From Hyphomicrobium sp. (lineage in GTDB: Bacteria; Pseudomonadota; Alphaproteobacteria; Rhizobiales; Hyphomicrobiaceae), in contig JAFWGI010000014.1 in assembly GCA_017512425.1 (NCBI GenBank), positions 62,001 through 126,000 on the forward strand: 64,000 bases of DNA, given 5' to 3'. Position numbers and translations under genes: made by a program. The notes beneath the pieces are model-generated. The model was not told where the DNA came from. It was given only the letters and a program-made list of their open reading frames with translations, and ran no database searches. Within the stretch, counting starts at the first letter, position 1, and each line of letters starts with the position of its first letter. Shown here one piece after another: positions 52,998-63,953 of this stretch.

Positions 52998-54800
52998 ATG
53001 CGCCGGATTTCGAAGTACCTTATCGCCCTGATTTTGTGCGGCGGTGTGAGCGGCGCGGTGCACGCCGAACCGAAAACCGCAATCGCGCTGCACGGCGCGC
53101 CAAGTCTTGGCGCCGATTTCGGGAATTTTCCCTATGCCAATCCCGCCGCGCCGAAAGGCGGCAGCGTGCGACTTGCCGTGCTCGGCTCGTTCGACAGCCT
53201 CAATCCGTTGATCGTAAAAGGCTCGGCCGCTTCGGGCGTCCGCGATTTTGCAATCGAAAGCCTGATGGCGCGCGGCCTCGATGAACCGTTCACGCTGTAT
53301 GGCCTATTGGCTGAAAGCGTCGAGATCGCCGACGACGGCACGGCGGTGACGTTCAACCTCAATCCGAAGGCAGCGTTTTCCAATCGCAAGCGCGTGACAC
53401 CGGACGATGTTTTGACGGCATTTGAATTGCTCAAGACCAAAGGGCGACCCAATCACCGGACGTACTTTGCGAAAGTGACGAAGGCGGAAAAGCTGTCTGA
53501 TACGGCGGTGCGCTTCACGTTTGCCGACGCAAGCGATCGCGAACTGCCATTCATTCTCGGGCTAATGCCGGTGTTTACGCTCGCCCCACCGCTGGATGAA
53601 AATTTCGACCGCACGTCGATGACGCCGCTAATTGGCTCTGGGCCATACACGATCACGCGCGTCGATGCCGGGCGCTCGCTCAGCTACACGCGCGATGACC
53701 AATATTGGGGCCGCGATCTGCCCGTCAATCGCGGGCGCTTCAATTTCAATGAAGTCCGCTACGACTATTTCCGCGATGGCTCGGTGATGCTCGAAGCTTT
53801 CAAGCGCGGCGCCGTCGATATGCGTCTCGAGGAAGACCCGGGCCGCTGGGCCGGCGCCTATGCCATCGACGCGGTGCGCGACGGACGCATTCTGAAAAAG
53901 GAATTCGACATCGGTATTCCGGCTGGCATGACGGCGCTCGTCTTCAACACGCGCCGCGCTGTCTTCGCCGATCCAAAAGTGCGGCAAGCGCTGATCACGC
54001 TCCTCGACTTCGAAATGATCAACCGCACGCTCTACAACGGTCTTTTCAAACGCACGGCGAGCTATTTCGAGCGCTCGTATCTCTCGTCAGCCGGTAAACC
54101 TGCGGATGACGAAGAGCGCCGCCTGCTCGCGCCGTTTCCGGACGCCTTGCGCAAGGAGTTTCTCGACGGCAGTTTCAAGCTGCCGGTCAGCGACGGTAGC
54201 GGACAGAACCGCGCCAACCAGAAAATTGCATTCGATCTGTTGAAAAGCGCCGGGTTTGAATTGCGCGGCGGAAAGTTGATACATACCGGCAGCGGTCAGC
54301 AGCTGACGTTTGAAATCCTCGCCAACAATAGCGCGCAAGAGGCGTTGCTGCTGACCTATGCACGAGGTCTCGAACCGCTCGGCATCGCAGCCCGCGTCCG
54401 CGTCGTCGATAGCGCGCAATATCAGGAGCGGATTTCGAGCTACGACTACGACATGATCCAGAACACCTGGTTCGCGTCGCTATCGCCCGGCAACGAGCAG
54501 TTGTTCCGCTGGTCGGCGGCAACGCGCGATCAAAAGGGCTCGTTCAATTTCGCAGGCGTAGCTAATCCGGCGGCCGACGCTATGATCGAAGCCATGCTGA
54601 AAGCGACGACGCAGGAGCAATTCGTCTCGGCCGTGCACGCGCTCGACCGTGTGCTGCTCTCTGGCGATTATGCCATCCCGCTTTTCCATGTGCCGAAGCA
54701 GTGGATCGCGCATTGGGCGAAGCTTAAACATCCTGATAAAACGCCGGTCTTCGGATACAGCTTACCGCCGGACACCTGGTGGATCGAGGACGCGAAATGA
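52998..54800 (+). CDS. Extracellular solute-binding protein family 5 (YejA-like)
   Basis: A 600-aa periplasmic oligopeptide-type binding protein of ABC importers. Signal peptide ISKYLIALILCGGVSGAVHA. SBP_bac_5 motifs: FNLNPKAAFSNRKRVTPDDV, SGPYTITRVDAGRSLSYTRDDQYWGRDLPV in two parts, and DYFRDGSVMLEAFKRGAVDMR. The LLTYARGLEPLGI segment and the YejA-like WNTWFAS-type ending QNTWFASLSPGNEQ are present. No permease or ATPase genes accompany it here, which is unusual for a yej operon. Stop overlaps the next start (ATGA). Confidence 0.9.
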   Translation: MRRISKYLIALILCGGVSGAVHAEPKTAIALHGAPSLGADFGNFPYANPAAPKGGSVRLAVLGSFDSLNPLIVKGSAASGVRDFAIESLMARGLDEPFTLYGLLAESVEIADDGTAVTFNLNPKAAFSNRKRVTPDDVLTAFELLKTKGRPNHRTYFAKVTKAEKLSDTAVRFTFADASDRELPFILGLMPVFTLAPPLDENFDRTSMTPLIGSGPYTITRVDAGRSLSYTRDDQYWGRDLPVNRGRFNFNEVRYDYFRDGSVMLEAFKRGAVDMRLEEDPGRWAGAYAIDAVRDGRILKKEFDIGIPAGMTALVFNTRRAVFADPKVRQALITLLDFEMINRTLYNGLFKRTASYFERSYLSSAGKPADDEERRLLAPFPDALRKEFLDGSFKLPVSDGSGQNRANQKIAFDLLKSAGFELRGGKLIHTGSGQQLTFEILANNSAQEALLLTYARGLEPLGIAARVRVVDSAQYQERISSYDYDMIQNTWFASLSPGNEQLFRWSAATRDQKGSFNFAGVANPAADAMIEAMLKATTQEQFVSAVHALDRVLLSGDYAIPLFHVPKQWIAHWAKLKHPDKTPVFGYSLPPDTWWIEDAK

Positions 54801-56377
54801 CGGCCGGCACGGAGCGCACGTTCAACCAGCGGCCTTTCAACATGGCGCGGTATTGCATCGCGGGCGCTGCTGCTTCGACGCCTAAGAAAACCGCGCTGCT
54901 CGTTTATAACGTGCCGGATGCACGCGAGCCGGTCGAAGAGTGGCGCTTTCAGGACATCGAGAAAGCGGTTCTCCAACTCGCAACCTCACTAAAGGAGCTT
55001 GGCCTGAAGCGCGGTGACCGCGTCGCGATCCGGCTTGGCAACTGCAGTTCGTCGGCCTTGTTGTTTTTTGGCGCGATTGCGGGCGGGTACGTCGCGCTGC
55101 CGCTATCCGATCAGCTGACCGATGGAGAATTGCGCGCGCTGCTCGATGACAGCGGCGCGGCCGTGATCGCAACATCAGAACCGCTGTCCGACGCGGCCGT
55201 GCCAACCGGCGTGCGCGTGCTGTCGCTCGACGACGTCGACCAGATGTTCTGGGACAAAGCGACGGGCGTGTATTGCGGCGGCGCAAGCGATTACGCCGAC
55301 ACGCGCGCCGACGATCCGGCTTATCTGATCTACACGTCGGGGACGACGGCGCGGCCGAAAGGCGTCCTGCATGCGCATCGCGTCGCCGAGGGCCGCGCGC
55401 CGACGTATCGCGGCTGGTACGGCATGACCGCCGACGATCGCGTGCTGCATGCGGGTGCGTTCAACTGGACGTACACACTCGGCACCGGCTTAATCGATCC
55501 GTGGGCCAACGGTGCGACAAGCATCGTCTACACCGGCCCCAAATCACCCGCGATGTGGCCGGAACTCATTCGCAATTCGCAAGCGACACTGTTTGCTGCC
55601 GTGCCGAGCCTCTTCCGGCAAATCCTGAAGTACGCGCCGCCAGGTCCGCTTGACCTTGGGCGATTACGGCACGGCCTCATGGCCGGCGAGCGCCCGCCTG
55701 TCGATCTCTTCGACGCCTGGACATCGCGCACGGGCACGCCGCTCTACGAAGCGCTCGGCATGAGCGAGATTTCGACCTATGTTTCGACGAGCCCAGACAC
55801 ACCCTACAAGCATGGCGTCACGGGCAAGCCGCAGCCCGGCCGCCGCGTCGCCATTCTGCCGCTCGACGGCGGGACCGAGCCTGTTCCAGCTGGCCAGGAA
55901 GGCATTATTGCTGTGCATCGTTCCGATCCGGGCTTGATGCTCGGCTATTGGAACCGCCCCGAGGAAGACGCCGAAGTCTATCGCGGCGATTGGTTCATCG
56001 GCGGCGACATCGGCGTCATCGATGCGGATGGATATCTGACGCATCTCGGCCGTGCCAATGACGTCATGAATGCCTTTGGCTATCGCGTGGCGCCGCAGGA
56101 AGTCGAAGCCGCGCTCGCGCACTATCCGGGCGTCGCAGAGGTTGCGTGCACGGAACTGCGCGTGCGTGACGATCTCTCGATCATTGCTGCGTTCATCGTG
56201 CCGGTCGCGGGCAAGACCATCGACACAGCGGCGGTGAAGGCTTTCGCAGCCGAGCGGCTCGCGGCCTACAAGTGCCCGCGCGAAGTGTTCGTCGTCGATC
56301 ACCTGCCGCGGACCGCCAACGGCAAAGTCAAGCGCAGCGCGCTTCGAGCGCCATCAGCCGATGTCACGACGGCTTAG
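54797..56377 (+). CDS. AMP-dependent acyl-CoA synthetase/ligase family
   Basis: A 526-aa ANL superfamily enzyme that adenylates a carboxylic acid and transfers it to CoA. The AMP-binding P-loop motif A3 is LIYTSGTTARPKGVLHAH. A5 is seen as YEALGMSEIS, A7 as YRGDWFIGGDIGVIDADGYL, A8 as GRANDVMNAFGYRVAPQEVE, and A10 Lys in ANGKVKRSALR. The substrate (short-chain or aromatic acid) is not set. Translational coupling with the yejA-like gene is odd for unrelated functions; it may indicate uptake plus activation of the same compound, which is an inference. Confidence 0.9.
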   Translation: MTAGTERTFNQRPFNMARYCIAGAAASTPKKTALLVYNVPDAREPVEEWRFQDIEKAVLQLATSLKELGLKRGDRVAIRLGNCSSSALLFFGAIAGGYVALPLSDQLTDGELRALLDDSGAAVIATSEPLSDAAVPTGVRVLSLDDVDQMFWDKATGVYCGGASDYADTRADDPAYLIYTSGTTARPKGVLHAHRVAEGRAPTYRGWYGMTADDRVLHAGAFNWTYTLGTGLIDPWANGATSIVYTGPKSPAMWPELIRNSQATLFAAVPSLFRQILKYAPPGPLDLGRLRHGLMAGERPPVDLFDAWTSRTGTPLYEALGMSEISTYVSTSPDTPYKHGVTGKPQPGRRVAILPLDGGTEPVPAGQEGIIAVHRSDPGLMLGYWNRPEEDAEVYRGDWFIGGDIGVIDADGYLTHLGRANDVMNAFGYRVAPQEVEAALAHYPGVAEVACTELRVRDDLSIIAAFIVPVAGKTIDTAAVKAFAAERLAAYKCPREVFVVDHLPRTANGKVKRSALRAPSADVTTA

Positions 56378-58173
56378 TTGAAGAGAAGTTCGAAGATCGA
56401 CTTTGGCTTTTGCTTTTTCTGCTGCGCCGTACGCTTCGCGGGCCGTTGACTGCCGACCGGCACGCCGAGCGGTTGGTCCCAAGGTGCCCAGACGGAGGAC
56501 GACGGCGCACCACTAGAGCTGATGCTGCGGCGTTGTCCGTATGCCGTGATAGGCGGTGCCGTTGAGGCTTCCGTGCGGATGGCGAATTCATCCGTGACGC
56601 CATCGACGCTCGCGATCTGAAGGCGGTCCGTATCCCAGACCCAGGATGCAACACGCACGCCCTGGCGATGCGGCTGGATCGCGATTAGTTTGCCGTTGTC
56701 GATATCGACGACGGCCGCGAGTTCGGTTTCTTCCGGACCCGTTTTTCCGGGGACCGTGCCACCGGCAAACCGCAGCACGCCATAACCTTTGTGCGGCGGC
56801 TCCTTCAGTTCCCAGCCGAGCAATTTCGGCTTGCCGTCGCCAATCATTTCGAGCGCGATGCGCAATTGCGGATAGTCCGGGTTGATCGCGAAGTAGTCGT
56901 CGCCGCGCGCTACGACCGTCCACTGATCGATGCCGAGACCCGGGACTTCGCGATCCTCGATGTCTGACGTGCCGGCGCCAAGCCGCGTCAAGCCTTCGCC
57001 GGCGAGACGCCACGACGGTTTGAGCTTCAGCGCCTTTTGATAGGCGGCGACGGCGATATCGGCTTGCCCGCGCGCTTCGGCGAGTTCGCCGCGCGCCCAG
57101 GCAACTTCGGCGGAGTCGGGATCGAGCTTCGCTGCGGTCTCGACGTCGCGCTCGCCGATATCGATTTGCGCGTTCTGCTTATAGACGTAGGCGCGATAAG
57201 CGAACGAAGCAGCCGATCGCGGATCGAGTTCGATCGCTCGATTGAGGTCGGCATATGCATCGTCGTAGGCCTCAGCGATGCCGTTCGCGAGACCACGCGC
57301 CTGATACGCACTGACCGAGCGGGCATCGAGTTCGATGGCGCGGGCGAAATCCTTGATGGCTGACGCGGTGTTGGCCGCTGCGAGATAGGCGTAGCCGCGG
57401 ACAACGTAGATTTCTGCGTTGCTGACGTCGAAGGCGATGGCGCGCGAGAGGTCTTCGACGGCTTCGTCGATCTGGTTGACGCTAAGGCGCGCTTCGGCGC
57501 GATTGCGGTAGGCGGACGCAAAACGCGCGTCGGCGTTGACGGCGCGTGAGAAGTCGCGGATCGCGGCGTGCGGCTTGCCGGTCGAGAGATGCGCGAGGCC
57601 ACGGCCAGACAACGGCGGCGCGCTTGAGGGCAGCAATTCGATCGCGCGGGTGAAGTCTGGGATGGCGTCGCGCGTCTGTCCGAGTTTGAGGCGGGCATTG
57701 GCGCGGTTCGAATAGGCGGCGGCATAGCCCGGCGCGAGCAGAATGGCGCGGTCGAAATCTTTGAGGGCTTCTGCGGGCTGGCCCAGCGCCACGAGCAGAT
57801 TGCCCCGATTGTTGTAAGCGGCCGGATATTCCGCGAAGAGCTGCACAGCGCGATTGTAGTCGTCGAGCGCAAGCTTTGGCTGATTGGCGCGAACGTAAGC
57901 GACAGCGCGATCGTTCAGGATCGAGGCGCGGCGGTCATTGGCGAGGCCCGTGTCTTTCAAGGCTTCGGTATAGTCGGCGATGGCCTGGCTCGGATTGCCG
58001 CGCACGAGCTGCTGCGCCGCCTGCTCCGTTCGGGTATCGGGCGCGACCGGCGCGGCGTCAGGTACCGCTTGCGGCGCGTCCTGCGCTTGAGCAGACGCTT
58101 GAAGCGCAATTTGCCCCGCCGAGGCAACGACGCAAATGATGATGTGCCGGCCAGCACGCATCGGGCGTGACAT
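56374..58173 (-). CDS. Exported TPR-repeat protein
   Basis: A 599-aa protein. Signal peptide (HIIICVVASAGQIALQASAQAQ). From about residue 50 to 400 it carries about ten tetratricopeptide repeats with the canonical W/Y-A-Y-A-P pattern, such as AVAYVRANQPKLALDDYNRA, YNNRGNLLVALGQPAEALKDF and YRNRAEARLSVNQIDEAVEDL. A C-terminal beta-rich domain (from about 410, GIDQWTVVARGDDYFAINPD) is followed by a basic tail (AKRTAQQKKQKPKSIFELLFN in two parts). It is likely a periplasmic scaffold. Its stop overlaps the convergent ligase stop. Confidence 0.88.
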   Translation of the reverse strand: MSRPMRAGRHIIICVVASAGQIALQASAQAQDAPQAVPDAAPVAPDTRTEQAAQQLVRGNPSQAIADYTEALKDTGLANDRRASILNDRAVAYVRANQPKLALDDYNRAVQLFAEYPAAYNNRGNLLVALGQPAEALKDFDRAILLAPGYAAAYSNRANARLKLGQTRDAIPDFTRAIELLPSSAPPLSGRGLAHLSTGKPHAAIRDFSRAVNADARFASAYRNRAEARLSVNQIDEAVEDLSRAIAFDVSNAEIYVVRGYAYLAAANTASAIKDFARAIELDARSVSAYQARGLANGIAEAYDDAYADLNRAIELDPRSAASFAYRAYVYKQNAQIDIGERDVETAAKLDPDSAEVAWARGELAEARGQADIAVAAYQKALKLKPSWRLAGEGLTRLGAGTSDIEDREVPGLGIDQWTVVARGDDYFAINPDYPQLRIALEMIGDGKPKLLGWELKEPPHKGYGVLRFAGGTVPGKTGPEETELAAVVDIDNGKLIAIQPHRQGVRVASWVWDTDRLQIASVDGVTDEFAIRTEASTAPPITAYGQRRSISSSGAPSSSVWAPWDQPLGVPVGSQRPAKRTAQQKKQKPKSIFELLFN

Positions 58174-58330
58174 CCTTCGTTCAGCGGACCCCAGAGCGAG
58201 TCAGCGTTAGCCTCGCATTATGGCCCGCGAACGGCGTGATTTGAAGGCGGGATCGGACGCCCGTCCCGTCTCGCGTGTAGGTCTCGCCTTCTCGCCCCGC
58301 AGGACGCGAAGGCAAAAGCCGCAGCAAAGC

Positions 58331-58360
58331 AAAACGCCCCGGCGCGGAGCACCAGGGCGT
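58331..58360 (-). terminator. Intrinsic terminator of the ribosomal operon
   Basis: ACGCCC-N15-GGGCGT followed on the minus strand by TTTGCTTTGC, 29 nt after the rplQ stop. It closes the spc-alpha cluster. Confidence 0.85.
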
Positions 58361-58389
58361 CGCAAAATGTGATGACGCTGCGCTTTCGC

Positions 58390-58812
58390 TTATTCAGCGG
58401 CGGCGGCAAGCTGTTCGGCGTGGCGGGCCTTGTCTTCGGCACCCTTAACCGCAGTATCGCGATCAACGAGTTCGATGACGGCGCGCGGCGACGCGTCACC
58501 GTAGCGGAAGCCAGCTTTGAGAACGCGCGTGTAACCGCCAGCGCGGTCCTTGTAACGCGGTCCGAGAACGTCAAACAGTTTCTTGACCATGTCCTCATCG
58601 CGCAGACGTGCAATCGCGAGGCGGCGCGAGTTCAAATCACCGCGCTTTGCGAGCGTGATGTACTTGTCGACGACGCGCTTCAGATCCTTTGCCTTCGGCA
58701 GTGTCGTGATGATCTGTTCGTGCTTGATGAGGGCAGCCGCCATGTTCGAGAACATTGCCTGGCGGTGACCTACGTGGCGGCCAAAGCGGCGGCCCAGTTT
58801 TCCGTGTCTCAT
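58390..58812 (-). CDS. rplQ: 50S ribosomal protein L17
   Basis: A 140-aa ribosomal protein. It begins [23 protein letters not shown] and contains [21 protein letters not shown] and [22 protein letters not shown]. The L17 C terminus has a short extension. It is the last gene of the alpha operon, 176 nt after rpoA; two nested hairpins lie in that spacer. Confidence 0.98.
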   Translation of the reverse strand: MRHGKLGRRFGRHVGHRQAMFSNMAAALIKHEQIITTLPKAKDLKRVVDKYITLAKRGDLNSRRLAIARLRDEDMVKKLFDVLGPRYKDRAGGYTRVLKAGFRYGDASPRAVIELVDRDTAVKGAEDKARHAEQLAAAAE

Positions 58813-58879
58813 AGTCTCAAGTCCTTTTGGAGTGTTTGTTTAGTGATGGGAGGTTCTTCGGCCTCGCCTTTTTTCATTT

Positions 58880-58920
58880 GCGTTTGGCGACTCTCGTACC
58901 GAGAGCCGGCCGCCAAACGC
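58880..58920 (+). repeat. 41-nt nested hairpin, copy C (rpoA-rplQ spacer)
   Basis: Outer arm GCGTTTGGCG, A, inner hairpin CTCTCG-TAC-CGAGAG, CCGGC, outer arm CGCCAAACGC. It is followed by a T-run of 7. It lies 67 nt upstream of the rplQ start. Confidence 0.88.
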
Positions 58921-58936
58921 GGTAGTTTTTTTATTT

Positions 58937-58977
58937 GCGCTCGGCGACTCCGCTTCGCGGAGCCGGCCGCCGAGCGC
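58937..58977 (+). repeat. 41-nt nested hairpin, copy D (rpoA-rplQ spacer)
   Basis: Outer arm GCGCTCGGCG, A, inner hairpin CTCCGC-TTC-GCGGAG, CCGGC, outer arm CGCCGAGCGC. It ends 11 nt from the rpoA stop codon and is 16 nt from copy C in the same orientation. Confidence 0.88.
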
Positions 58978-58988
58978 GGTCGTCAAAC

Positions 58989-60014
58989 TTAGTATTGATC
59001 TTCGAACCGCTTCGCGAGTTCGTCGATGTTATCCGGCGGCCAGTTCGGCACTTCCATGCCGAGGTGGAGACCCATGGTCGCCAAAACTTCCTTGATCTCG
59101 TTGAGCGACTTGCGGCCGAAGTTCGGCGTGCGCAGCATCTCGGCTTCCGACTTCTGGATCAGGTCCCCGATGTAGACGATGTTGTCGTTCTTCAAGCAGT
59201 TTGCCGAACGGACCGACAGTTCGAGTTCGTCAACCTTCTTGAGAAGGGCGGCGTTGAACGCGAGTTCCGGATGACGCTGTTCTTCCTGCGCCTTCTTCGG
59301 CTCTTCGAAGTTGATGAAGACCGCGAGCTGGTCCTGCAGAATGCGCGCTGCGAGAGCGACAGCATCTTCAGCGCGAACTGAGCCATCGGTTTCGACGGTC
59401 ATCGTCAGCTTGTCATAGTCGAGGATCTGACCTTCGCGGGTGTTCTCGACCTTGTACGAAACCTTCTTGACTGGCGAGTAGAGGCTGTCGACCGCGATAA
59501 GGCCGATGGCCGCGTCTTCCGCGCGGTTGCGCTCCGACGGAACGTAGCCCTTGCCCATGTCGGCGGTGAATTCCATACGGATCGACGCGCCCTGGTCGAG
59601 ATGGCAGATGACGTGATCCGGGTTGAGCACTTCGACTTCGGACGAGCCTTCGATATCGCCCGCGCGAACCGGACCGGCGCCTTCCTTCTTGAGCACCATG
59701 CGCTTCACGCCTTCCGAGTGGATGCGGAGCGCGATTTCCTTGATGTTCAGAATGATATTCGTGACGTCTTCGCGAACGCCTGGTACCGACGAGAACTCGT
59801 GCAGCACGCCGTCGATCTGGACGGTCTTGATGGCAGCGCCCTGAAGCGACGACAGCAGCACGCGGCGGAGCGCGTTGCCGAGCGTCATACCGAAGCCGCG
59901 CTCAAGCGGCTCAGCGATCACCGTCGCGACGCGCGTGCGGTCACGGCCCGGCTGGATATCGAGCTTCGACGGCTTGATCAGGTCTTGCCAATTTTTCTGT
60001 AGAACATTCACCAC
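58989..60014 (-). CDS. rpoA: DNA-directed RNA polymerase alpha subunit
   Basis: A 341-aa RNA polymerase subunit. The N-terminal dimerisation domain has [22 protein letters not shown] and [22 protein letters not shown]. The C-terminal domain that contacts UP elements and activators has [20 protein letters not shown] and [19 protein letters not shown]. Full length for the family. Confidence 0.98.
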   Translation of the reverse strand: MVNVLQKNWQDLIKPSKLDIQPGRDRTRVATVIAEPLERGFGMTLGNALRRVLLSSLQGAAIKTVQIDGVLHEFSSVPGVREDVTNIILNIKEIALRIHSEGVKRMVLKKEGAGPVRAGDIEGSSEVEVLNPDHVICHLDQGASIRMEFTADMGKGYVPSERNRAEDAAIGLIAVDSLYSPVKKVSYKVENTREGQILDYDKLTMTVETDGSVRAEDAVALAARILQDQLAVFINFEEPKKAQEEQRHPELAFNAALLKKVDELELSVRSANCLKNDNIVYIGDLIQKSEAEMLRTPNFGRKSLNEIKEVLATMGLHLGMEVPNWPPDNIDELAKRFEDQY

Positions 60015-60144
60015 GGGGGCCTCGTCTCAGTTTGGGCACGGGAGGGGAGAACCCGCCAGCCCAGCCACAGGACAGCACTTCACATGCCGGCACATCAAAG
60101 TTGTAAAGGCGCCGCGTAATCTGCGGCGCCTATCGAAAAGCGCA

Positions 60145-60552
60145 TTAAACGCGGCGGCGCTTGCGCGGGCGGCAGCCGTTGTGCGGGATCGGCGTGACGT
60201 CGCGGATCGAGGTGATCTGGAAGCCGACAGCCTGCAGTGCGCGCAGTGCCGATTCACGGCCCGAGCCCGGACCAGTGACTTCGACTTCGAGCACCTTCAT
60301 GCCGTGATCCATCGCCTTCTTGCCGGCGTCTTCAGCAGCGACCTGAGCTGCATACGGCGTCGACTTGCGCGAGCCCTTGAAGCCCTTCGTGCCCGACGAC
60401 GACCAGGCGATAGTGTTGCCCTGCGCGTCGGTGATCGTGATCATGGTGTTGTTGAACGACGCGTTGACGTGCGCGACGCCAGACGTGATGTTCTTCTTCT
60501 CGCGCTTTTTGACTTTACCGCCGCGCCCGGCAGCTGCTGCTTCTTTGGCCAT
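60145..60552 (-). CDS. rpsK: 30S ribosomal protein S11
   Basis: A 135-aa ribosomal protein. Motifs: [59 protein letters not shown], and the C-terminal [18 protein letters not shown]. The start [11 protein letters not shown] is chosen over an upstream alternative. Confidence 0.98.
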   Translation of the reverse strand: MAKEAAAAGRGGKVKKREKKNITSGVAHVNASFNNTMITITDAQGNTIAWSSSGTKGFKGSRKSTPYAAQVAAEDAGKKAMDHGMKVLEVEVTGPGSGRESALRALQAVGFQITSIRDVTPIPHNGCRPRKRRRV

Positions 60553-60668
60553 CGTGTCCGTGCTCCTCACCCCGCGTACCGGGGCTCAATTCAACTGCCT
60601 GCACTGCAGGCGAAAACTCGAAGAGCGGCGGCGCTTGAAATAGCGCCGGCCGCTGAATTTCAAAACGA

Positions 60669-61046
60669 CTACTTGGTCGCCTTCTTCTTACCGGCGATCG
60701 CTACGGCCTTGCCCTTGCGGGTGCGTGCGTTCGTGTGCGTGCGCTGACCGCGGACCGGCAGACCCTTACGGTGGCGCAGACCGCGGTAGCAACCGAGGTC
60801 CATTAGGCGCTTGATGTTCTGCTGAACTTCACGGCGAAGATCGCCCTCGACGGTGTAGTCCTTGTCGATCGCTTCGCGGATCTGAAGCACTTCGGCGTCG
60901 GTCAATTGATTGACGCGGCGCTCTGCCGGGATGCCGACCTTCTCGCAAATTTCCTTCGCGAATTTCGGGCCGATGCCGTGAATGTACTGCAGCGCGATGA
61001 TGGTGCGCTTTGCCGTTGGGATATTGACGCCTGCGATGCGGGCCAC
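60669..61046 (-). CDS. rpsM: 30S ribosomal protein S13
   Basis: A 125-aa ribosomal protein with [44 protein letters not shown] and [13 protein letters not shown]. The C-terminal Lys-rich end contacts the mRNA/tRNA path. It is followed by rpsK on the same strand. rpmJ is not found between secY and rpsM here. Confidence 0.98.
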   Translation of the reverse strand: MARIAGVNIPTAKRTIIALQYIHGIGPKFAKEICEKVGIPAERRVNQLTDAEVLQIREAIDKDYTVEGDLRREVQQNIKRLMDLGCYRGLRHRKGLPVRGQRTHTNARTRKGKAVAIAGKKKATK

Positions 61047-61300
61047 GATCGTCTCCTGCCGTAATGTTCTGCGATTGCAGAGAATGTCTGTCGTTTACCG
61101 TTTGACCGGTTGTGTATGCGTCTCCTGAGCCGGGCGGAACCGCCGCAATCCAGGTATTCAATGCCAAACGGCACAACGACCGCAGCCCTGGGCTTGCACC
61201 CCGGTCCGGATCAAGTTGAGCTGATCGCCTAGAAAAGTGCGGTGTTGTAGCGCGGCGGTTGCCCCCCGTCAATCAACACAATCGCCTTTAATTGGCGCAG

Positions 61301-61894
61301 CTAGGCGTTCTGGACTTCCCCCAGAACACCGTCGATTTGGCGCGTTACGTCAGCAATGGGTGCCATGCCATCAACCGTCTTCAATAGTCCGTGCGCGAAA
61401 TAATACCCCGTCAGAGGCGAAGTCTCGCGGTAGTAGGCCATAAGCCGCGTTTTCAGGGCGTCTGCGTTGTCGTCGGCGCGAACCGTGCCGCCAGCCGCCA
61501 GCGTTTCCTTGGCGCGCGTCTCGATGCGCGAGACCAGGATCGTGTCGTCAACCTTGAGTTCGACCACGCGGTCCAACTTTAACGATTTGGACGTGAGCAG
61601 AGCGTCGAGGGCCGCTGCCTGCGGCAATGTGCGCGGGAAGCCATCGAGAATAAATCCGCGCGCGCAGTCCGGTTCGGAAATCCGGTCGGCGATGATGCCG
61701 ACGACGATCTCGTCGGAGACGAGCCCGCCGGCTGCCATGATCTCTTTTGCCTTCAGGCCGACCGGTGTTCCGGCTTTGACGGCAGCGCGGAGCATATCGC
61801 CTGTCGAAAGCTGCGGAATTCCGTGCTTCTCCGCAATGATCTGCGACTGCGTACCTTTGCCAGCACCCGGCGGACCGAGAAGGATCAGTTTCAT
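61301..61894 (-). CDS. adk: Adenylate kinase
   Basis: A 197-aa kinase that interconverts ATP, ADP and AMP. The P-loop is [14 protein letters not shown], the AMP-binding region [14 protein letters not shown], and [23 protein letters not shown] in two parts. It lacks the long zinc lid (short LID), as in alphaproteobacterial Adk. The start overlaps the secY stop (ATGA). Confidence 0.97.
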   Translation of the reverse strand: MKLILLGPPGAGKGTQSQIIAEKHGIPQLSTGDMLRAAVKAGTPVGLKAKEIMAAGGLVSDEIVVGIIADRISEPDCARGFILDGFPRTLPQAAALDALLTSKSLKLDRVVELKVDDTILVSRIETRAKETLAAGGTVRADDNADALKTRLMAYYRETSPLTGYYFAHGLLKTVDGMAPIADVTRQIDGVLGEVQNA

Positions 61895-63234
61895 CGTTTC
61901 GTCCCACGCAACTTGGCCTTTTTGATCAGGCCTTCATACTGCTGCGCGATCAAGTGGCTCTGCACTTGCGCGACCGTATCCATCGTGACGCTGACGGCGA
62001 TGAGCAGCGAGGTACCGCCGAAGTACAGCGGTATGCCGGCATACGACGTCAGAATTTCCGGAAGAACGCAGACCGCGGCGAGATAGATGGCGCCGACAAG
62101 CGTGATGCGCGTCAAGACGTAGTCGATGTATTCGGCCGTCTTCTCGCCCGGACGGATGCCAGGCAGGAACCCGCCGTATTTGCGTAGGTTGTCGGCCGTG
62201 TCCTTCGGATTGATGACGACGGCCGTGTAGAAGAACGCGAAGAACAGGATCAGCGCTGCGTAGACCGCCATGTGCAAAGGCTGGCCGGTGCCGAGCGCTG
62301 CAACGGCCGTGTTCAACCATTCCGGACCTTGGCCGGCTGAGAACTGCGCGACGGTGATCGGCAGCAGCAGCAGCGACGAGGCGAAGATCGGCGGGATAAC
62401 GCCCGAAGAGTTGAGCTTCAACGGCAGATGCGAAGCATCGCCCTGGAACATCTTGTTGCCGACTTGCCGTTTTGGATATTGCACCAACAAACGCCGTTGC
62501 GCGCGCTCGAAGAACACGATCGCGGCGATGACGGCAAGTGCCAGCACAAGGAAGAAGATCAGTACGAGCGGCGAGATGCTGCCCGTACGCGAGAGTTCGA
62601 AGAGCTGAACAAGGGCGCCCGGAAGACCGGCGACAATGCCGGCGAAGATGATCAGCGATGTACCGTTGCCGACGCCGCGCTGCGTGATCTGCTCGCCGAG
62701 CCACATCAGGAACATCGTACCGCCGACCAGCGTGATGACGGTCGTCGCGCGGAAGAACATGCCAGGTTCGATTACGACCGAACCGGCCGCGTTGCGCGAC
62801 CCTTCGAGACCAACGGCGATACCGTAGGCTTGCAGCGCTGCAAGAATAACCGTCAGATAGCGCGTGTACTGGTTGATCTGCTTGCGGCCCGCCTCGCCCT
62901 CTTTCTTCAAGGCTTCGAGCTTCGGATTGATCGAGCTCATGAGCTGCATGATGATCGACGCCGAGATGTACGGCATGATGTTCAGCGCGAAGATCGCGAG
63001 GCGCTCCAGCGCGCCACCGGAGAACATGTTGAACATGCCAAGAATGCCGCCAGCCTGCGATTTGAAGGCTTCGGCGAACGCCAGCGGATTGATGCCCGGC
63101 AGCGGAATAAATGTACCAAGACGGAAAATGACCAGCGCGCCGAGGGTGAACCACAGCCGCTTCTTCAAATCCTCCGCCTTCGCGAAGGCGCTGAGGTTCA
63201 GGTTAGAAGCAAGCTGCTCTGCAGCGGAAACCAT
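61891..63234 (-). CDS. secY: Protein translocase subunit SecY
   Basis: A 447-aa ten-helix protein-conducting channel. The plug and first helices are seen in [22 protein letters not shown], and family motifs in [19 protein letters not shown] and [15 protein letters not shown]. The start [13 protein letters not shown] has GGAGAG 7 nt upstream. It follows rplO by 143 nt and is coupled to adk. Confidence 0.98.
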   Translation of the reverse strand: MVSAAEQLASNLNLSAFAKAEDLKKRLWFTLGALVIFRLGTFIPLPGINPLAFAEAFKSQAGGILGMFNMFSGGALERLAIFALNIMPYISASIIMQLMSSINPKLEALKKEGEAGRKQINQYTRYLTVILAALQAYGIAVGLEGSRNAAGSVVIEPGMFFRATTVITLVGGTMFLMWLGEQITQRGVGNGTSLIIFAGIVAGLPGALVQLFELSRTGSISPLVLIFFLVLALAVIAAIVFFERAQRRLLVQYPKRQVGNKMFQGDASHLPLKLNSSGVIPPIFASSLLLLPITVAQFSAGQGPEWLNTAVAALGTGQPLHMAVYAALILFFAFFYTAVVINPKDTADNLRKYGGFLPGIRPGEKTAEYIDYVLTRITLVGAIYLAAVCVLPEILTSYAGIPLYFGGTSLLIAVSVTMDTVAQVQSHLIAQQYEGLIKKAKLRGTKR

Positions 63235-63377
63235 CGTTCGTCTCTCCTGACCGTCACAGCGCGCAAAACGCGCGTCGCGACATCGTCCCAATGTTCAAGT
63301 ATCAGCCACGACTGGCCACCCCGACATTGGCATGTGCGAAGGGAGCTGCCTTTGCGCAACCCCCTCAGCGGTCTTGA

Positions 63378-63938
63378 TTATGCTTCTGCCTTGGCAGCTG
63401 GTGCAGGCTTGCCACCCGACTTCGCAGCTTTCTTGGCCGCCGACTTGGCGCGCTTCTTTTCGTCGGCTTCGAGAACCTTGACTTCGATGACCTTGACCGA
63501 CCCGCCAGCCTTTTCGACAGCAGCCTTGGCTTTGGCCGTCGCGTGGTTCACGGTGATCGAGACTTTCGCCTTGATTTCGCCGTCGCCGAGCAGGCGGAGA
63601 CCGTCCTTGGCGCGGCGCAGAACGCCAGCTTCGACGAGAGACGCGACGTCGATCGCCTTGCCGCCGTCGATGCGCTTGTCGTCGATCGCCTGCTGCAGCG
63701 CGCCGATGTTGATCTCGTTGTAGTTCTCAGGACGCCACTTATTGAAGCCGCGCTTCGGCAGACGGCGATGCAATGGCATCTGACCGCCTTCGAAGCCGCC
63801 GATGGCGACGCCCGAACGGGCCGTCTGGCCCTTGCCGCCGCGGCCACCCATCTTGCCCAAGCCCGAGCCGATGCCGCGTCCGATGCGGACCCGGCTCTTC
63901 TTCGCGCCGGCGTTGTCTTTGATACCGTTGAGCCGCAT
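63378..63938 (-). CDS. rplO: 50S ribosomal protein L15
   Basis: A 186-aa ribosomal protein. It begins [26 protein letters not shown] in two parts, then [15 protein letters not shown] and [20 protein letters not shown] Lys/Ala-rich tail of about 25 residues ([19 protein letters not shown]) extends beyond the E. coli length. Copy E of the nested hairpin lies 15 nt upstream of the start. rpmD, which usually precedes it, is outside the window. Confidence 0.98.
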   Translation of the reverse strand: MRLNGIKDNAGAKKSRVRIGRGIGSGLGKMGGRGGKGQTARSGVAIGGFEGGQMPLHRRLPKRGFNKWRPENYNEINIGALQQAIDDKRIDGGKAIDVASLVEAGVLRRAKDGLRLLGDGEIKAKVSITVNHATAKAKAAVEKAGGSVKVIEVKVLEADEKKRAKSAAKKAAKSGGKPAPAAKAEA

Positions 63939-63953
63939 GTGACTCTCCTTATT

